DNA of 36,698 nt from a virus. Location: the IMG/VR virus record IMGVR_UViG_3300009432_000003, positions 1 to 36,698 of that record. One strand, written 5' to 3'. Below are positions 1 through 9,501 of this stretch, one piece after another. The notes under the pieces were generated by a model. The model did not search any database, had not been told where the DNA came from, and saw only the letters and a program-made list of their open reading frames with translations. Position numbers and translations under genes: made by a program. The stretch's first letter is position 1. The number at the start of each line of letters is the position of its first letter.

Positions 1-123
1 CCTGAGTCTGCTATTCGCAGTCTTTCTTTATATGTTGAAGTCGCGCCACTGTATCCTTGAATCACAAAATCAGATACTGACGCGCTTGTACTAGGACGGA
101 CAAGACCAATAAATCCTTCGGTA
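1..123. repeat. Left copy of 123-bp terminal overlap (circular closure)
   Basis: The first 123 bases are identical to the last 123 bases of the window. Both copies lie inside the same open reading frame, which reads through the join without changing frame, so this is the assembly overlap of a circular or circularly permuted genome and not an extra repeat. The unit length is 36,575 bp. A real direct terminal repeat inside a fibre gene would be unusual. Confidence 0.95.
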
Positions 124-3100
124 ATCCCTGAGTGAGTAAATTGAATCCCTGCATAGTTATTTTGAGCAGAGGCTACATCTATTTTTATTTGAGCGGCACT
201 ATTGAAACCTGTGGGGGAGTATGCGGAATTTGCCGCGCCAGAATCTACTGTTAATAAACTACTAGGGACAGTAGTGTTGATGCCTACTTTTGAATTGTAA
301 CCAACAGACATAATCGTAACTGGAGTCTGACCGCTTAATCGAGCAATGTTAAAGTCCATGCGAGAGTCAGCACTACTATTCCAGTAATTTAATATCTGGT
401 TTCTGTAGTTGTTGCTAGTGTCATAATTAAACTGAATGCCTTCTGCTTGAGAACTTCCTATCGTTAGGTTCTTTTGAGGTGTGGCAATTTGACTAACCAT
501 TAGCTTATTCGCTAAGGCTGTGTGGGTGTTAAACGTAGCTAGTTTTGTGGCATCACCTACAGTCAAAAGTACGCCTGTACTTCCGTTCATAAATGACCTA
601 GTTGAATCAAAGTCAATGTAACTTGTAGCTACAGTTTGATCTCTAATTTTGTAATTTCTTCTAAGCAACAATCCATCTGTTGTTATCTGTACAATATTCT
701 CTGTACCAGAGGGATGGAAAGCTATGATGCCGTTGGAGTTGTAAATATTAAATGCTCTTGAGCCGCCCCAAGAAGTGTAATTTATACCGCCTTTAAATAA
801 CTCAGCATTACCGCCATCAGTTATAAGTTGCAAGTCAGTATAATCAGTTTGAGTTCCTGCGCCTATTGGCACAACTAGAGTAGTAGCTGAAGAATCTAGA
901 TTTAAGACGGTAGAACTAGCCGACGTTATATTAAGTGTTCCTGTAAGGCTCCCCCCTGCACTTTCAATCGTACCCTGCACTTTTAGACTATTAGCATCAA
1001 CAGCCGTTGCATCGTAAGTAGAGCCAACAGTCATGCCGCCATCAACGTGTAGCTTTTTGTTTGCTACGCTTGAACCTCCCCCACCAAAGGCAAAGGTTCC
1101 GTGAGTTCCGTTGTGCCATAGATATTCTGTACCACCTGCCGCGCTGTCATTAAAACCAATCCCTGTCCATGAACTAGGAGATGTTAATAGAATTTGATTA
1201 TCATTAGTGTTGTTGATTGTAAGAACACCTGTAAGCGTCCCCCCTGTTAGAGGTAAATGTCCTACTTGGGAATAGGTATAAGCAGTATTCCAGTTAGTAG
1301 AATTGCCGCCTGTAGCTGATAACGTCCCAATCGTACTGAGATTGCCGCTTTGCGTTAACTCCATTAGGCTTGAACTAGCTGTTGATAGTCGGAAATGAGT
1401 TGTGGCTGTTCCTGTACCTGCAACGAACATTTCTAGATTAGCGGTTGCACCATTTAGTAGTGTTAGCTTATTCGTTGAAACATCACCAAGAGAAATATTG
1501 GTCAACACTCTGCCAGAAGTGATTACTTCCTGATTGCCGATGTATAGACCTCCTGAAACAATGGCTACGTCTCCATTACCCTTAATGGTAAATCTTTCAT
1601 TAGATGTAGAAAAAGAATCTGAAGTTTTTGTGTGAAACCTTATAGCGGCCGCATCATTGTTGAACGACGTACCTAAATGCACATCTCCTACACTATTAGA
1701 ATACTGAACATGAAATCCTTCGCTGGACATTGCTCCGCTAGATGTCATCTCAATTATCGGGTCAGTAGAGTTGCTGTCTGTTTTTATAACTAACTTTGGA
1801 TTTTGTTGAGATATAGTAATGTTGCCACTATCTAAAGTACTTGAGAATGATGCTGTTGTCCCAGATAAACCACCTGTAAGCGTTCCACCCGCTTTAGGCA
1901 ATGCGGCATTGGCTGTAGTGTTAGCTGAGTTAGCGGTGGTGGTGGTAGTAGTTAATACTCCGTCCCTTGTAGCTATGTCTACTCCATCTACGGTTCCAGT
2001 TACGGCAATGTTGCCGCCTACATCTAAACTGGGTGTAGTTAGCTTGTGGCTAAAATCAAACTTGTCGTTAGTTGAGTCCCATAGAATAGTGGCGTTAGTT
2101 GTGGAATTAACCGCATCCTGAATGGTGATACCTGCACCGTTAGCATTCCCTGACGAATCTCCAGTGGAATAATTTAAGGTAATGTTTTTATCTTTTACAT
2201 TTAAATCATCAGTATCAACAGTTGTCGTTGTTCCTTGGACAGTAAGATTGCCTTCAATGGTTAAATTATCCTCAAAGGTATGATCGCCTATGATTGTGCT
2301 GTCAAGGTTAAGGATTACATCACCAGACGCACCACCGCCATTAAGATTAGTTCCTGCTTCTACGCCTGTAATGTCTCCAGATGCCGCGGCCTGAGTAATC
2401 TCGTTTGCGCTGATTACATTAAATCCAGTAGAACCATTATCTTCTACAAGGAATGATCTAGGCCATGTCGCCAGATTGTTTAATGAAGTGTCGTAACTGG
2501 TATCTGTAGTCGTTAGCTGAACCCTAAACCAGAAAATATCTTGAGCATAGGTTGCGGTATTTTCTAAAGTTCTATCACCGTTTTCATCTAATCCAGTAAC
2601 GCTTGCATGATTAGAAACATCAATTTCTGCGGGTGTCGCAAAAGTAGTCGTTCCTGACGGCACAAAGTACGCAGATGTAGCCCGATAATTAGTTGCTGAA
2701 CTACTTCCAGTTGTGACTTTAGTATAAGCCTGAGACACGACATCAGTAAATCCTGCTCCTGCCGATGTAGTTGATTTCTGTATCTTGAGCGTAAAGTTGT
2801 CAGGTATGTCTGCCAAGGCGTTAGCCATTGACTGAGCCGAACCGATAGTTACTGACGATAAATCTAAGCCAGAAAATAGGTTAGATGCTTTAATCCCAAG
2901 CGTTAAAGAGGTGCTTTGAATCAGCGTCACTTTAACTGATTGTAAGTTGTAGACTAAATTACTTTCAAACTTAGAAACTCTAGATGCTGTATTAGCCGCT
3001 ATCTCAGAGTAAGCAAGATCAGTAAATCCTTGCGGGCTGAAATAAGCGTTGGCGCTTCCATCTTGTAAATGCATACCTTTAGCGGTCAGCGTTCCATCTT

Positions 3101-6002
3101 TATGGACTGAAAACTTTGCATTCTCTGGCGTAGAACTACCTACCCACATACGATAATCAGACGCGGTACTGAGCGTGATCGTGTCGGCAGAGTTAGTACC
3201 AATAGATATAAGCGGAGCAGTGCCAGATACAGTTATTTTGGTTGCTTTTAACGCTCCACCTTTAGTCACAAAGAAAGGTGCTGTGGCTCTGTTGGCAAAC
3301 GTGTTGCCCGCCCAGAACCGCACATCATCCTCGCTAGACGCAACAGAAGACAGACCCATAGTGTTAGCGGCATCTTTTAGGTAAGTACCTGCAATGTCAA
3401 AGCCGCCAATCTCACCATCGTTTGCAAATATACCTCCACGAATAATTGCTTGCTCAAACTCAACTGCTCCGCTTTTTTGTATCTTCCAACCGAATGAACC
3501 AGAGACATAATTAGTAGATTGAAGACTAGCCGCAATTTTAGCGATTGTTACTGCATCGTCATCAAGTTGGTCAGTCTCAACCGCTTGGTCTGCTATCTGT
3601 TCTGTACCTACAGCATCGTCAGCAATGCCACCGACAGGAACTAGGGTAGTAGTCGCGTTAACAATAGCACTATAAACAGGTTGATTTTGTGCATTCTTAG
3701 TTGCGTTACCACTGTAATCAACAGACCTTAATTTATAGAATTTCTGCACTGGTAATTCATTAACTAACAGAAGCCCAGTATCAATAAAAGTTGTGCCAAA
3801 GCTTTTTTCTAAAAAAGCATAAGTACCGCTTAAAGTATCGGAGCGATAAACAAGTACATGACTGAAATCATCTACCGTTGGATTAGTCCAGTTGATTGTT
3901 ATCTGCTCAAACTCACCGTTTGCAGAAACAGGAGATGGCGCATCTGGCGCAGTGGTATCAGTTGCCGATGTTTCGGTTGCAGATAAATAGGCACTAGAAA
4001 CGCCTAATTCGTTAACAGCTTTAACTCTGACGTTGTAGCTTGCATTGTTTACTAGATTGACAATATGAAACGGAGTAGCTTTAGTTGTCTGACTAAAATA
4101 ATAAGTGTCGCTTGCTAACTTCCATTCAACTACATAATGATCGGTAAATGCATCGACTGCGTTTGTCCAAGTCACTTTAAATTGAGAATTAAATGTTCCG
4201 TCATTACTTAAAAATGAATCACTTGTGACCCCTATACCTATAGGAGCAATCGCAACCGCGCCAGTATATAAATCAACCTCTCCCGCGCCCAAGAACACTT
4301 CCGCATCGGACGCTTGCCAATCCCAAATAGATGCCGCTGTTTCCATCGCATTGACATTAATTACAATCTGTCCGTCTGCTTTAAAGTCCATTGCATAACC
4401 AACAACTTCAAATACTTTTCCTGCATATCCAAGACGAGTATTGTTAACGCTTATATTGTCTCCTACTTTAAATCTAAGCGCACTTAGATTGCAGGGTATA
4501 GTTATAGCCTCTTGTTGCCTAGAACGGAACAGGGCGAGTTTAGCAAGCCTTTGAGCGCGTATATTGTTTGCGGTATACGGTAACGCCATATCAAGAAAGA
4601 TAGCTTCGCCATCTTGAGCAAGAAATAACGATGCAACACCGTCACCACTTCCAACGCCTGTCGCTCCAAAATCTAAGCCAACAGTATTTGAAGCCGCACC
4701 AATAGCAGTAAAATCGGTAGTTCCAATTTCAAGTATTTTATATCTTGTGGGAGGCGTAGTAACTACAAAGTCGCCCGCTGTAGTTTTAGATTGCTGTGCG
4801 GGGTAATCGGCAAGAATGTAATTATCATCTTCACTGAGGAAGACACCCTTTACGCCATTATAAGCATTTCGCCTCGATTGCTTAGTTTGGATTGTAATGT
4901 CGCCAACAATTTGCGATTCGTCTACAGTAAAAGAAGGGGCAATGTATTTTCCTGCATGTATTTCAAATTTGCCGCCAGAATAGACTAGCCGACCCGCCAT
5001 AGAGCCGACCATAAGTTCTATATTGTTTTTGATAGAGTTGGCTGAATCAACAACCCCATCCATTGTGTATCTAGCTTGAGTGACGTTTGCCGCAATCGTA
5101 ATTGGTTCATCACAAACACTTCTTGCAACTGAAACAGAAGAAGTTAAAATGTTTTCCTCAGCTTCTCCAAGACCGTATTTAGTTTCTCTTAAATAATCAT
5201 AGATACATAATGCAGGATTTTGCGACCAATCAAAGTGATTAGCTTTACCTGAACCACTGCCTACGTTAGTCGCAATAAATTCTATTCCAACGGTATTAGA
5301 TGCCGCACCAATCGGGACAAAATTAGTATCTCCAACCTCAGTGATTTTATACCTTTCTCCAACGTAAAAATTTCCTGCACTTACATTTGCTGTATGCAAG
5401 ACTTTTTTGCCGCGAATAATAGTTGATATGTTTGGCAATCCACTGGAAAATTTATCAGGGTCGTGAGTCAGCTTAACAACCATATAAGCTGTATCTAATA
5501 ATTTGTGGTCTGTTGTCCACTTGCCATTATTTGTTGCTGATGCAATTCGTAATGCATTGTCTGCGGTTGTTTGGTCTCCTTTGTAAAAAGATATATTTAC
5601 AAAATCACCCCAACTATCAAGATAGTTTGTTCCGTTCCATATCTTTTCATCGTTAAACCAGACACTTTCGTAAGCATCAATTTCATGTCCTGCTACTGTG
5701 ATCACTAGCCACAAATATTTATTATCATCACCAGTTGATTCTAGGTAGGCAATGTTGCCGCCAATACGAGCGCGACCATAAACAATCTTTCTGCTTTGCG
5801 CGGCTTCCCTTGTGGTGATAGATTGACCACCCATCTGAGTGCCAATATCGGGCTTAGATTGTAACGCCCTAGAAACCAATGACAAACCCGCACCAAGAGC
5901 AAATGCCCCCGCGATAGCCCAACCACTAATAGCCGCAAAACCACCTGCCGCTATAATTGCGCTACCTGCTGACGCTATTCCTGCAATTAATGCTATTGCC
6001 AT
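1..6002 (-). CDS. Giant tail-tip/fibre protein, N-terminal part (J-like, 5' portion of a 3,440-aa gene)
   Basis: ATG at 6002 (AAGGA ribosome site, 8 bases upstream) opens a frame with no stop down to base 1. It continues across the circular join to the stop at 32255, 3,440 residues in all. The N-terminus has an Ala/Gly-rich hydrophobic stretch (about 1-45), then a region with KIVYGRARIGG typical of lambda J-like tail-tip proteins. Two 37-residue copies of a YKI-E-G-T-F-IGAASNTVG module follow (216-252 and 419-455). Two fibronectin III-like domains occupy about 585-775, and a long fibre region rich in Ser/Thr/Gly begins near 800. The gene lies last in the tail operon, after the tape measure and distal tail genes, the usual position of the host-recognition tip. 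Tail-tip function is well supported; the receptor is unknown. Confidence 0.93.
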   Translation of the reverse strand, partial: MAIALIAGIASAGSAIIAAGGFAAISGWAIAGAFALGAGLSLVSRALQSKPDIGTQMGGQSITTREAAQSRKIVYGRARIGGNIAYLESTGDDNKYLWLVITVAGHEIDAYESVWFNDEKIWNGTNYLDSWGDFVNISFYKGDQTTADNALRIASATNNGKWTTDHKLLDTAYMVVKLTHDPDKFSSGLPNISTIIRGKKVLHTANVSAGNFYVGERYKITEVGDTNFVPIGAASNTVGIEFIATNVGSGSGKANHFDWSQNPALCIYDYLRETKYGLGEAEENILTSSVSVARSVCDEPITIAANVTQARYTMDGVVDSANSIKNNIELMVGSMAGRLVYSGGKFEIHAGKYIAPSFTVDESQIVGDITIQTKQSRRNAYNGVKGVFLSEDDNYILADYPAQQSKTTAGDFVVTTPPTRYKILEIGTTDFTAIGAASNTVGLDFGATGVGSGDGVASLFLAQDGEAIFLDMALPYTANNIRAQRLAKLALFRSRQQEAITIPCNLSALRFKVGDNISVNNTRLGYAGKVFEVVGYAMDFKADGQIVINVNAMETAASIWDWQASDAEVFLGAGEVDLYTGAVAIAPIGIGVTSDSFLSNDGTFNSQFKVTWTNAVDAFTDHYVVEWKLASDTYYFSQTTKATPFHIVNLVNNASYNVRVKAVNELGVSSAYLSATETSATDTTAPDAPSPVSANGEFEQITINWTNPTVDDFSHVLVYRSDTLSGTYAFLEKSFGTTFIDTGLLLVNELPVQKFYKLRSVDYSGNATKNAQNQPVYSAIVNATTTLVPVGGIADDAVGTEQIADQAVETDQLDDDAVTIAKIAASLQSTNYVSGSFGWKIQKSGAVEFEQAIIRGGIFANDGEIGGFDIAGTYLKDAANTMGLSSVASSEDDVRFWAGNTFANRATAPFFVTKGGALKATKITVSGTAPLISIGTNSADTITLSTASDYRMWVGSSTPENAKFSVHKDGTLTAKGMHLQDGSANAYFSPQGFTDLAYSEIAANTASRVSKFESNLVYNLQSVKVTLIQSTSLTLGIKASNLFSGLDLSSVTIGSAQSMANALADIPDNFTLKIQKSTTSAGAGFTDVVSQAYTKVTTGSSSATNYRATSAYFVPSGTTTFATPAEIDVSNHASVTGLDENGDRTLENTATYAQDIFWFRVQLTTTDTSYDTSLNNLATWPRSFLVEDNGSTGFNVISANEITQAAASGDITGVEAGTNLNGGGASGDVILNLDSTIIGDHTFEDNLTIEGNLTVQGTTTTVDTDDLNVKDKNITLNYSTGDSSGNANGAGITIQDAVNSTTNATILWDSTNDKFDFSHKLTTPSLDVGGNIAVTGTVDGVDIATRDGVLTTTTTTANSANTTANAALPKAGGTLTGGLSGTTASFSSTLDSGNITISQQNPKLVIKTDSNSTDPIIEMTSSGAMSSEGFHVQYSNSVGDVHLGTSFNNDAAAIRFHTKTSDSFSTSNERFTIKGNGDVAIVSGGLYIGNQEVITSGRVLTNISLGDVSTNKLTLLNGATANLEMFVAGTGTATTHFRLSTASSSLMELTQSGNLSTIGTLSATGGNSTNWNTAYTYSQVGHLPLTGGTLTGVLTINNTNDNQILLTSPSSWTGIGFNDSAAGGTEYLWHNGTHGTFAFGGGGSSVANKKLHVDGGMTVGSTYDATAVDANSLKVQGTIESAGGSLTGTLNITSASSTVLNLDSSATTLVVPIGAGTQTDYTDLQLITDGGNAELFKGGINYTSWGGSRAFNIYNSNGIIAFHPSGTENIVQITTDGLLLRRNYKIRDQTVATSYIDFDSTRSFMNGSTGVLLTVGDATKLATFNTHTALANKLMVSQIATPQKNLTIGSSQAEGIQFNYDTSNNYRNQILNYWNSSADSRMDFNIARLSGQTPVTIMSVGYNSKVGINTTVPSSLLTVDSGAANSAYSPTGFNSAAQIKIDVASAQNNYAGIQFTHSGITEGFIGLVRPSTSASVSDFVIQGYSGATSTYKERLRIADS
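684..917 (-). repeat. 78-aa fibre repeat B, copy 1
   Basis: Encodes a 78-residue segment starting SSTVLNLDSS and ending ENIVQI. It matches the segment at 32816-33049 without gaps, sharing the core motifs DLQLI-DGG, FKGG, WGG and AFHPSGT. This is a diverged duplication inside the fibre, in the same frame as the parent gene. Confidence 0.85.
1350..1550 (-). repeat. 67-aa fibre repeat A, copy 1
   Basis: Encodes GLYIGNQEVITSGRV and the following residues up to LMELTQ. It is 60 of 67 residues identical to the copy at 36335-36535, with no gaps. The core holds TNKLTLLNGATAN and GTGTATTHFRLS. Confidence 0.9.
4638..4748 (-). repeat. 37-aa tail-tip module, copy 2
   Basis: Encodes TRYKILEIGTTDFTAIGAAS and 17 further residues ending VGSGDG. 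It is 25 of 37 residues identical to the module at 5247-5357. Both copies appear to be inserted into the J-like N-terminal region. Confidence 0.85.
5247..5357 (-). repeat. 37-aa tail-tip module, copy 1
   Basis: Encodes ERYKITEVGDTNFVPIGAAS and 17 further residues ending VGSGSG, paired with the copy at 4638-4748. It looks like a small exposed beta domain; its function is unknown. Confidence 0.85.
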
Positions 6003-6005
6003 TTT

Positions 6006-6458
6006 CTAGTCCTTAAAGCATTTGGAATAAATCCTTTCTATAAGATCGAATCCCATGCCTATTAATAAGTTGTCAAAAGGTATATGTACTTTCGTATTTA
6101 TGTTCATCAAAGATATGTCATTTTCTTGACAGTAATCTTCTGCAAATTTTAGCAGATAATAACCTGTAGCGCCCGCTCTGTATTCAGGTAAAACGAAAGT
6201 GACATCATTGTTAGCAAAGATATGATCTTGATAGTGGATACTGCGGCTAACAACCAGAACGCAATACCCAACTAATTGACCTTCATGTCTTGCGGTAAAG
6301 GCTCGGAGAATCCCTGCGGCATCAAGTCGCGCATATTCTTCCCAGTTTGGATTTAATTTTATTTTCCCTTGATTTAAAGCAACCATTTCCCAGTGTTTTT
6401 CGATTAGTGGTTTGATATCTTCTTTGACGGATGCTAGGCATTCATGTGCAATCTTCAT
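6006..6458 (-). CDS. GNAT-like acetyltransferase family protein in the tail operon
   Basis: A 150-residue protein with the outline of a GNAT N-acetyltransferase fold: a central strand (GQLVGYCVLVV), then VTFVLPEYRAGATGYYLLKF resembling motif A with the R-x-x-x-x-G loop that binds acetyl-CoA pyrophosphate, and a C-terminal (I)GMGFDLIERIYSK segment. It has an AAGGGG ribosome site and lies between the distal tail gene and the tail-tip gene, only 3 bases before the latter. Small GNAT-like proteins recur at this position in other phage tail operons. Whether this one is catalytic or has become a structural or assembly factor cannot be told from sequence; the substrate is unknown. Confidence 0.7.
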   Translation of the reverse strand: MKIAHECLASVKEDIKPLIEKHWEMVALNQGKIKLNPNWEEYARLDAAGILRAFTARHEGQLVGYCVLVVSRSIHYQDHIFANNDVTFVLPEYRAGATGYYLLKFAEDYCQENDISLMNINTKVHIPFDNLLIGMGFDLIERIYSKCFKD

Positions 6459-6485
6459 ATATTCCCCTTAATATATTTTTTTCCT

Positions 6486-7100
6486 TTAACGTAAATCTCT
6501 CGGGTCAAAGTCCGCAGAAGATGTCGGTGAAGGTCTTCCCCATATAATCTCTTTTTCTACAATAGCGGTAACATACTCAAAACCTTTATCTGTAGGATGA
6601 TCTATTTTCTGATCTTCTGCAGTGTAACGCCTAACCTTAGTCCTTTCAAATGCGACTAATTTATTTTCAACTGAAATTGATATAGTAGAATACGACCCGC
6701 TTTCTGAGATAGTCATAGTATCCATGAATCCAGAAAAGATAATAACAGGGCTACTGATTAGAGTGCCAGATGCATTGAACGCCCCAAGAGAAACAGTTAA
6801 TGGTCTGCCTTGATATTCGTGACGTAAAGCAATGGATAAAAAAGAAGATTTAATCCCTGTTAATGTAACATCAATACCAGTAGCTTGAACGTCTGATGTT
6901 TCGGTTATTTGGCTTATCGAAAGTAAATCACCTGTGCCTGTGTAAGTTATGCCGTCATAGGTTAGGTCACCGATACCATTCCAAATATTTAAATCGCTTG
7001 GGCTTTCACCTGAATTAAATACCATACGAACAAAATAAGCAGGACGGACTACACCCGCGATGGTCTCGTCTCTCATTGAGGTTGTTAAAGTTCTGCTCAC
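6486..7100 (-). CDS. Minor/distal tail protein
   Basis: A 204-residue protein with GTG start. The GTGA overlap with the stop of the preceding gene and a GAGG site support this start. It is rich in beta-strand segments (LTYDGITYTGTGDLLSISQI) and has no catalytic motif. The position between the tape measure and J-like genes and the DLTYDG-type N-terminal strand pattern fit the baseplate-hub or distal tail proteins of phages with long flexible tails, including DUF2163-like proteins. The assignment rests mostly on gene order. Confidence 0.65.
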   Translation of the reverse strand: MSRTLTTSMRDETIAGVVRPAYFVRMVFNSGESPSDLNIWNGIGDLTYDGITYTGTGDLLSISQITETSDVQATGIDVTLTGIKSSFLSIALRHEYQGRPLTVSLGAFNASGTLISSPVIIFSGFMDTMTISESGSYSTISISVENKLVAFERTKVRRYTAEDQKIDHPTDKGFEYVTAIVEKEIIWGRPSPTSSADFDPRDLR

Positions 7101-7657
7101 AATGCTTCCTCACACGCAAAAGAAAATCCGTAAATACTTGCTTCGCTAATAGACCAACCTACATCATTAGAAGCCATACGCCAGATGCTTTTTGGAAGGT
7201 TATACTTAACTACTAAAGATGAGGTAACTGCTGATCGCAACGGAGGCTGAAAGTTTAATGTAGTAGCACCTGCGGCCTTGTCTGATGTGACGCAATACAG
7301 GTAATTATTTAACTCAAAATATGTTCCTGCTGATACTGCCGCTGTCCCCGAACCTAATGTAAATGATTCTGCTCTTATAGCCGCACTGCTAACAGTATTA
7401 TTAGACAGAGTGCTAGTGTGCAATGGATTACCAAAAGTAAACGTACCTTCGCGACCTATCAAACCAACTATAAAACCCTCAACAGATCGTGCCTCTGCGT
7501 GGTCCAATGGCGGTAGACTGATCTCTGCTTGCCATCTAGCCCCTTGATGAGTATATACCTGAGTATCTAAAGTAAAAGGAGATTCCGAAACAGAAACAAC
7601 CCTTTTAAGCCGCATAGACATATTCTGTATTCCGACACTTGGAAAAGCTAAAGGCAT
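7097..7657 (-). CDS. Distal tail / minor tail protein
   Basis: A 186-residue beta-rich protein whose ATG overlaps the tape measure stop (TAATG). The N-terminus MPLAFPSVGIQ and the following GARWQAEISLPPL-like strand are typical of small tail proteins just downstream of tape measures, which form the ring at the tail end. A middle insertion rich in Ser/Thr/Val (about 95-150) may be a surface domain. No enzymatic motif is seen. Function is inferred from position. Confidence 0.65.
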   Translation of the reverse strand: MPLAFPSVGIQNMSMRLKRVVSVSESPFTLDTQVYTHQGARWQAEISLPPLDHAEARSVEGFIVGLIGREGTFTFGNPLHTSTLSNNTVSSAAIRAESFTLGSGTAAVSAGTYFELNNYLYCVTSDKAAGATTLNFQPPLRSAVTSSLVVKYNLPKSIWRMASNDVGWSISEASIYGFSFACEEAL

Positions 7658-9501
7658 TATGCGCCTCCCATTGCTTTGGAGAAGTTACCACCGCGCAATC
7701 GTGCGTCAGCGACAGCACCTTTAGCGGCCTGTGCGATCTGAGGCATTAGCTGAACTATCTCAGCGCGAACAGTGGATTGTATGCCTGTAGTCACGTTAAT
7801 GGTTTGGTTTACAGTTACACCGCCACCACCACCGCCACCCATCTTGTTGTTTGGGATTATGTTGCCGCCCGCGTTTGGAACAAATAACTCAGGACCACGC
7901 TCTCCTACAAGATAAGGCTTGCTGTTCTGCACTGGACCACCTAATGCTTTTGGTGGAACTGTTGTGTCTGCTGTTCTGGCTCCGGGAAACATCATGTCAA
8001 ATAGAGGCTGAACAATAAGATATTTAATATACATTTTCATTAAAGCGTCAATAACTGTTTTAGCCATATCCTTCATCGCATCACCAAAGCTTTTTGCGCC
8101 TGTCATCATGTCAGAGAATCCTTGAACCATTGCATCAATAGAGCCTGTAACTAAAGAATCCATTGACTTATCAAAATCAAAAACATTGTCTCTTACTTTA
8201 GCGAATGATGTGCCGACTTTCTCTGAAAAATCCAACGCGCTAGATATTAATTTATCAAACCAATTTCGCTCACCTAGTGACGTGATCTCATCTATTACTG
8301 GCTCAACCGCTTCACCGACTACACCGATAGCGTCTTTAACCCTAACAAGACCTCCAATTAATTCTGAAAAATCAAAAGGTATAAAATCACCTTCTTCTCC
8401 TGCAATCTTGGCTTTTAGTGCCGCAATTTCTGCTTCAAATTGAGCGGCTTGCTCATCTGAAAATAGATTAATGTTTTCAATAGGCGTACTGAACAAATCG
8501 TTTAAGCGTTTTTTGTCAGCTTCCATTTCCTTGCTTGGGAAAAAGTTTCTATATATTTTTTTGATTTCGTGCGCCATTTCACCAAACGCATTCATCATTT
8601 TCTGTATGACTTCCAGAACAGAAACTAGACCGTCAACAATAGATTTAGCGATAACTTCGCCAATGTTTTGCACATCACCGTCAGCCGCTTTTAATCCTAG
8701 ATTTACTAACGCTGTAGATATTTCGTCTATTGCAGGGGCGAATGCGGCAACCGCTTGGCGACTAAAGCCAACAAACAACTTCTTCAAACGATTCATAGAA
8801 TCATTAGCCGCTTCTACACCATCAACAGCATCTTCTGACAAGACAAGACCAAGCTGTTCAGCGTCAACAAACATCGCTTTAAGACCATCCGAACCTGCGC
8901 TTAAAGTGTTTACAAGAGCCACACCCTCACTGTCAAACAGCTTCATAGCAAGCCTGACTTTATCAGCAGGAGTTTCTACTGTTTCAAATGCTTTTGATAG
9001 GGCAAGAACTTGATCTTCCAAAGGCATCTTGAGCAATTCTTTTGCATTTAGATTTAACTCTTTTAACGCACCTTTAGCTTCGCCTGTTCCTCTAGCCGCT
9101 TCTGCCGCTCTACGTGTAAAGCGTTGCATTGCCATACCCATAGTCTCAGCGGATACGCCTGTTTGCTCTGCGGCAAATTGAAGTTTAGCAAGTGAACCTG
9201 CGGTTGTTCCGATTTTAGATGCCATTTTCCCAAGCGAATCAATGGACTTCATCGTTTTGACGGTGATAGCAATGAATGCCGCACCAAAAGCAAGAGCAAA
9301 CCCTGCCGCCATTTTTGCCAACCCACCGATAGCAGTTTTTAACCCGCTAAAGGCTTTAGAGGCCGCGGCTGATAAAGTAGGGAATCGGTTTTTTAGCTTG
9401 TCAACGGCTTTAGTGACTTTAGCAAAATTGGCTTTTACTTTAGCAAACATCGCCTCAGTATTATCTAGTCCCGCTATTGCAATTTTAATAGGTTTAATCA
9501 T
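7657..9501 (-). CDS. Tail tape measure protein
   Basis: A 614-residue protein beginning directly after the frameshift-extended chaperone (ATGA overlap). It has long Ala/Lys-rich helices, hydrophobic stretches around 50-85 (GLAKMAAGFALAFGAAFIAI), and a GTTAGSLAKLQFAAEQTGVS segment typical of tape measure N-terminal regions. The C-terminus has a run of seven Gly and an RLRGGNFSKAMGGA tail. The family sets tail length and enters the host envelope during DNA injection. At about 1.5 angstrom per residue, 614 residues would correspond to a tail near 90 nm, a short siphovirus tail (an estimate from the general rule). Confidence 0.92.
   Translation of the reverse strand: MIKPIKIAIAGLDNTEAMFAKVKANFAKVTKAVDKLKNRFPTLSAAASKAFSGLKTAIGGLAKMAAGFALAFGAAFIAITVKTMKSIDSLGKMASKIGTTAGSLAKLQFAAEQTGVSAETMGMAMQRFTRRAAEAARGTGEAKGALKELNLNAKELLKMPLEDQVLALSKAFETVETPADKVRLAMKLFDSEGVALVNTLSAGSDGLKAMFVDAEQLGLVLSEDAVDGVEAANDSMNRLKKLFVGFSRQAVAAFAPAIDEISTALVNLGLKAADGDVQNIGEVIAKSIVDGLVSVLEVIQKMMNAFGEMAHEIKKIYRNFFPSKEMEADKKRLNDLFSTPIENINLFSDEQAAQFEAEIAALKAKIAGEEGDFIPFDFSELIGGLVRVKDAIGVVGEAVEPVIDEITSLGERNWFDKLISSALDFSEKVGTSFAKVRDNVFDFDKSMDSLVTGSIDAMVQGFSDMMTGAKSFGDAMKDMAKTVIDALMKMYIKYLIVQPLFDMMFPGARTADTTVPPKALGGPVQNSKPYLVGERGPELFVPNAGGNIIPNNKMGGGGGGGVTVNQTINVTTGIQSTVRAEIVQLMPQIAQAAKGAVADARLRGGNFSKAMGGA

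Noticed and set aside
1-123. True terminal repeat of a packaged linear genome
   Set aside because: The repeat lies in the middle of a continuous fibre gene and is only 123 bases, as expected for assembler overlap at circular closure.
684-1550. Diversity-generating retroelement acting on fibre repeats
   Set aside because: No reverse transcriptase gene and no adenine-specific variation pattern between repeat copies.
8471-9013. 180-codon open frame on the plus strand
   Set aside because: It is antisense to the tape measure gene, has Ser-rich composition produced by reversing Ala/Glu/Lys codons, and no ribosome site.
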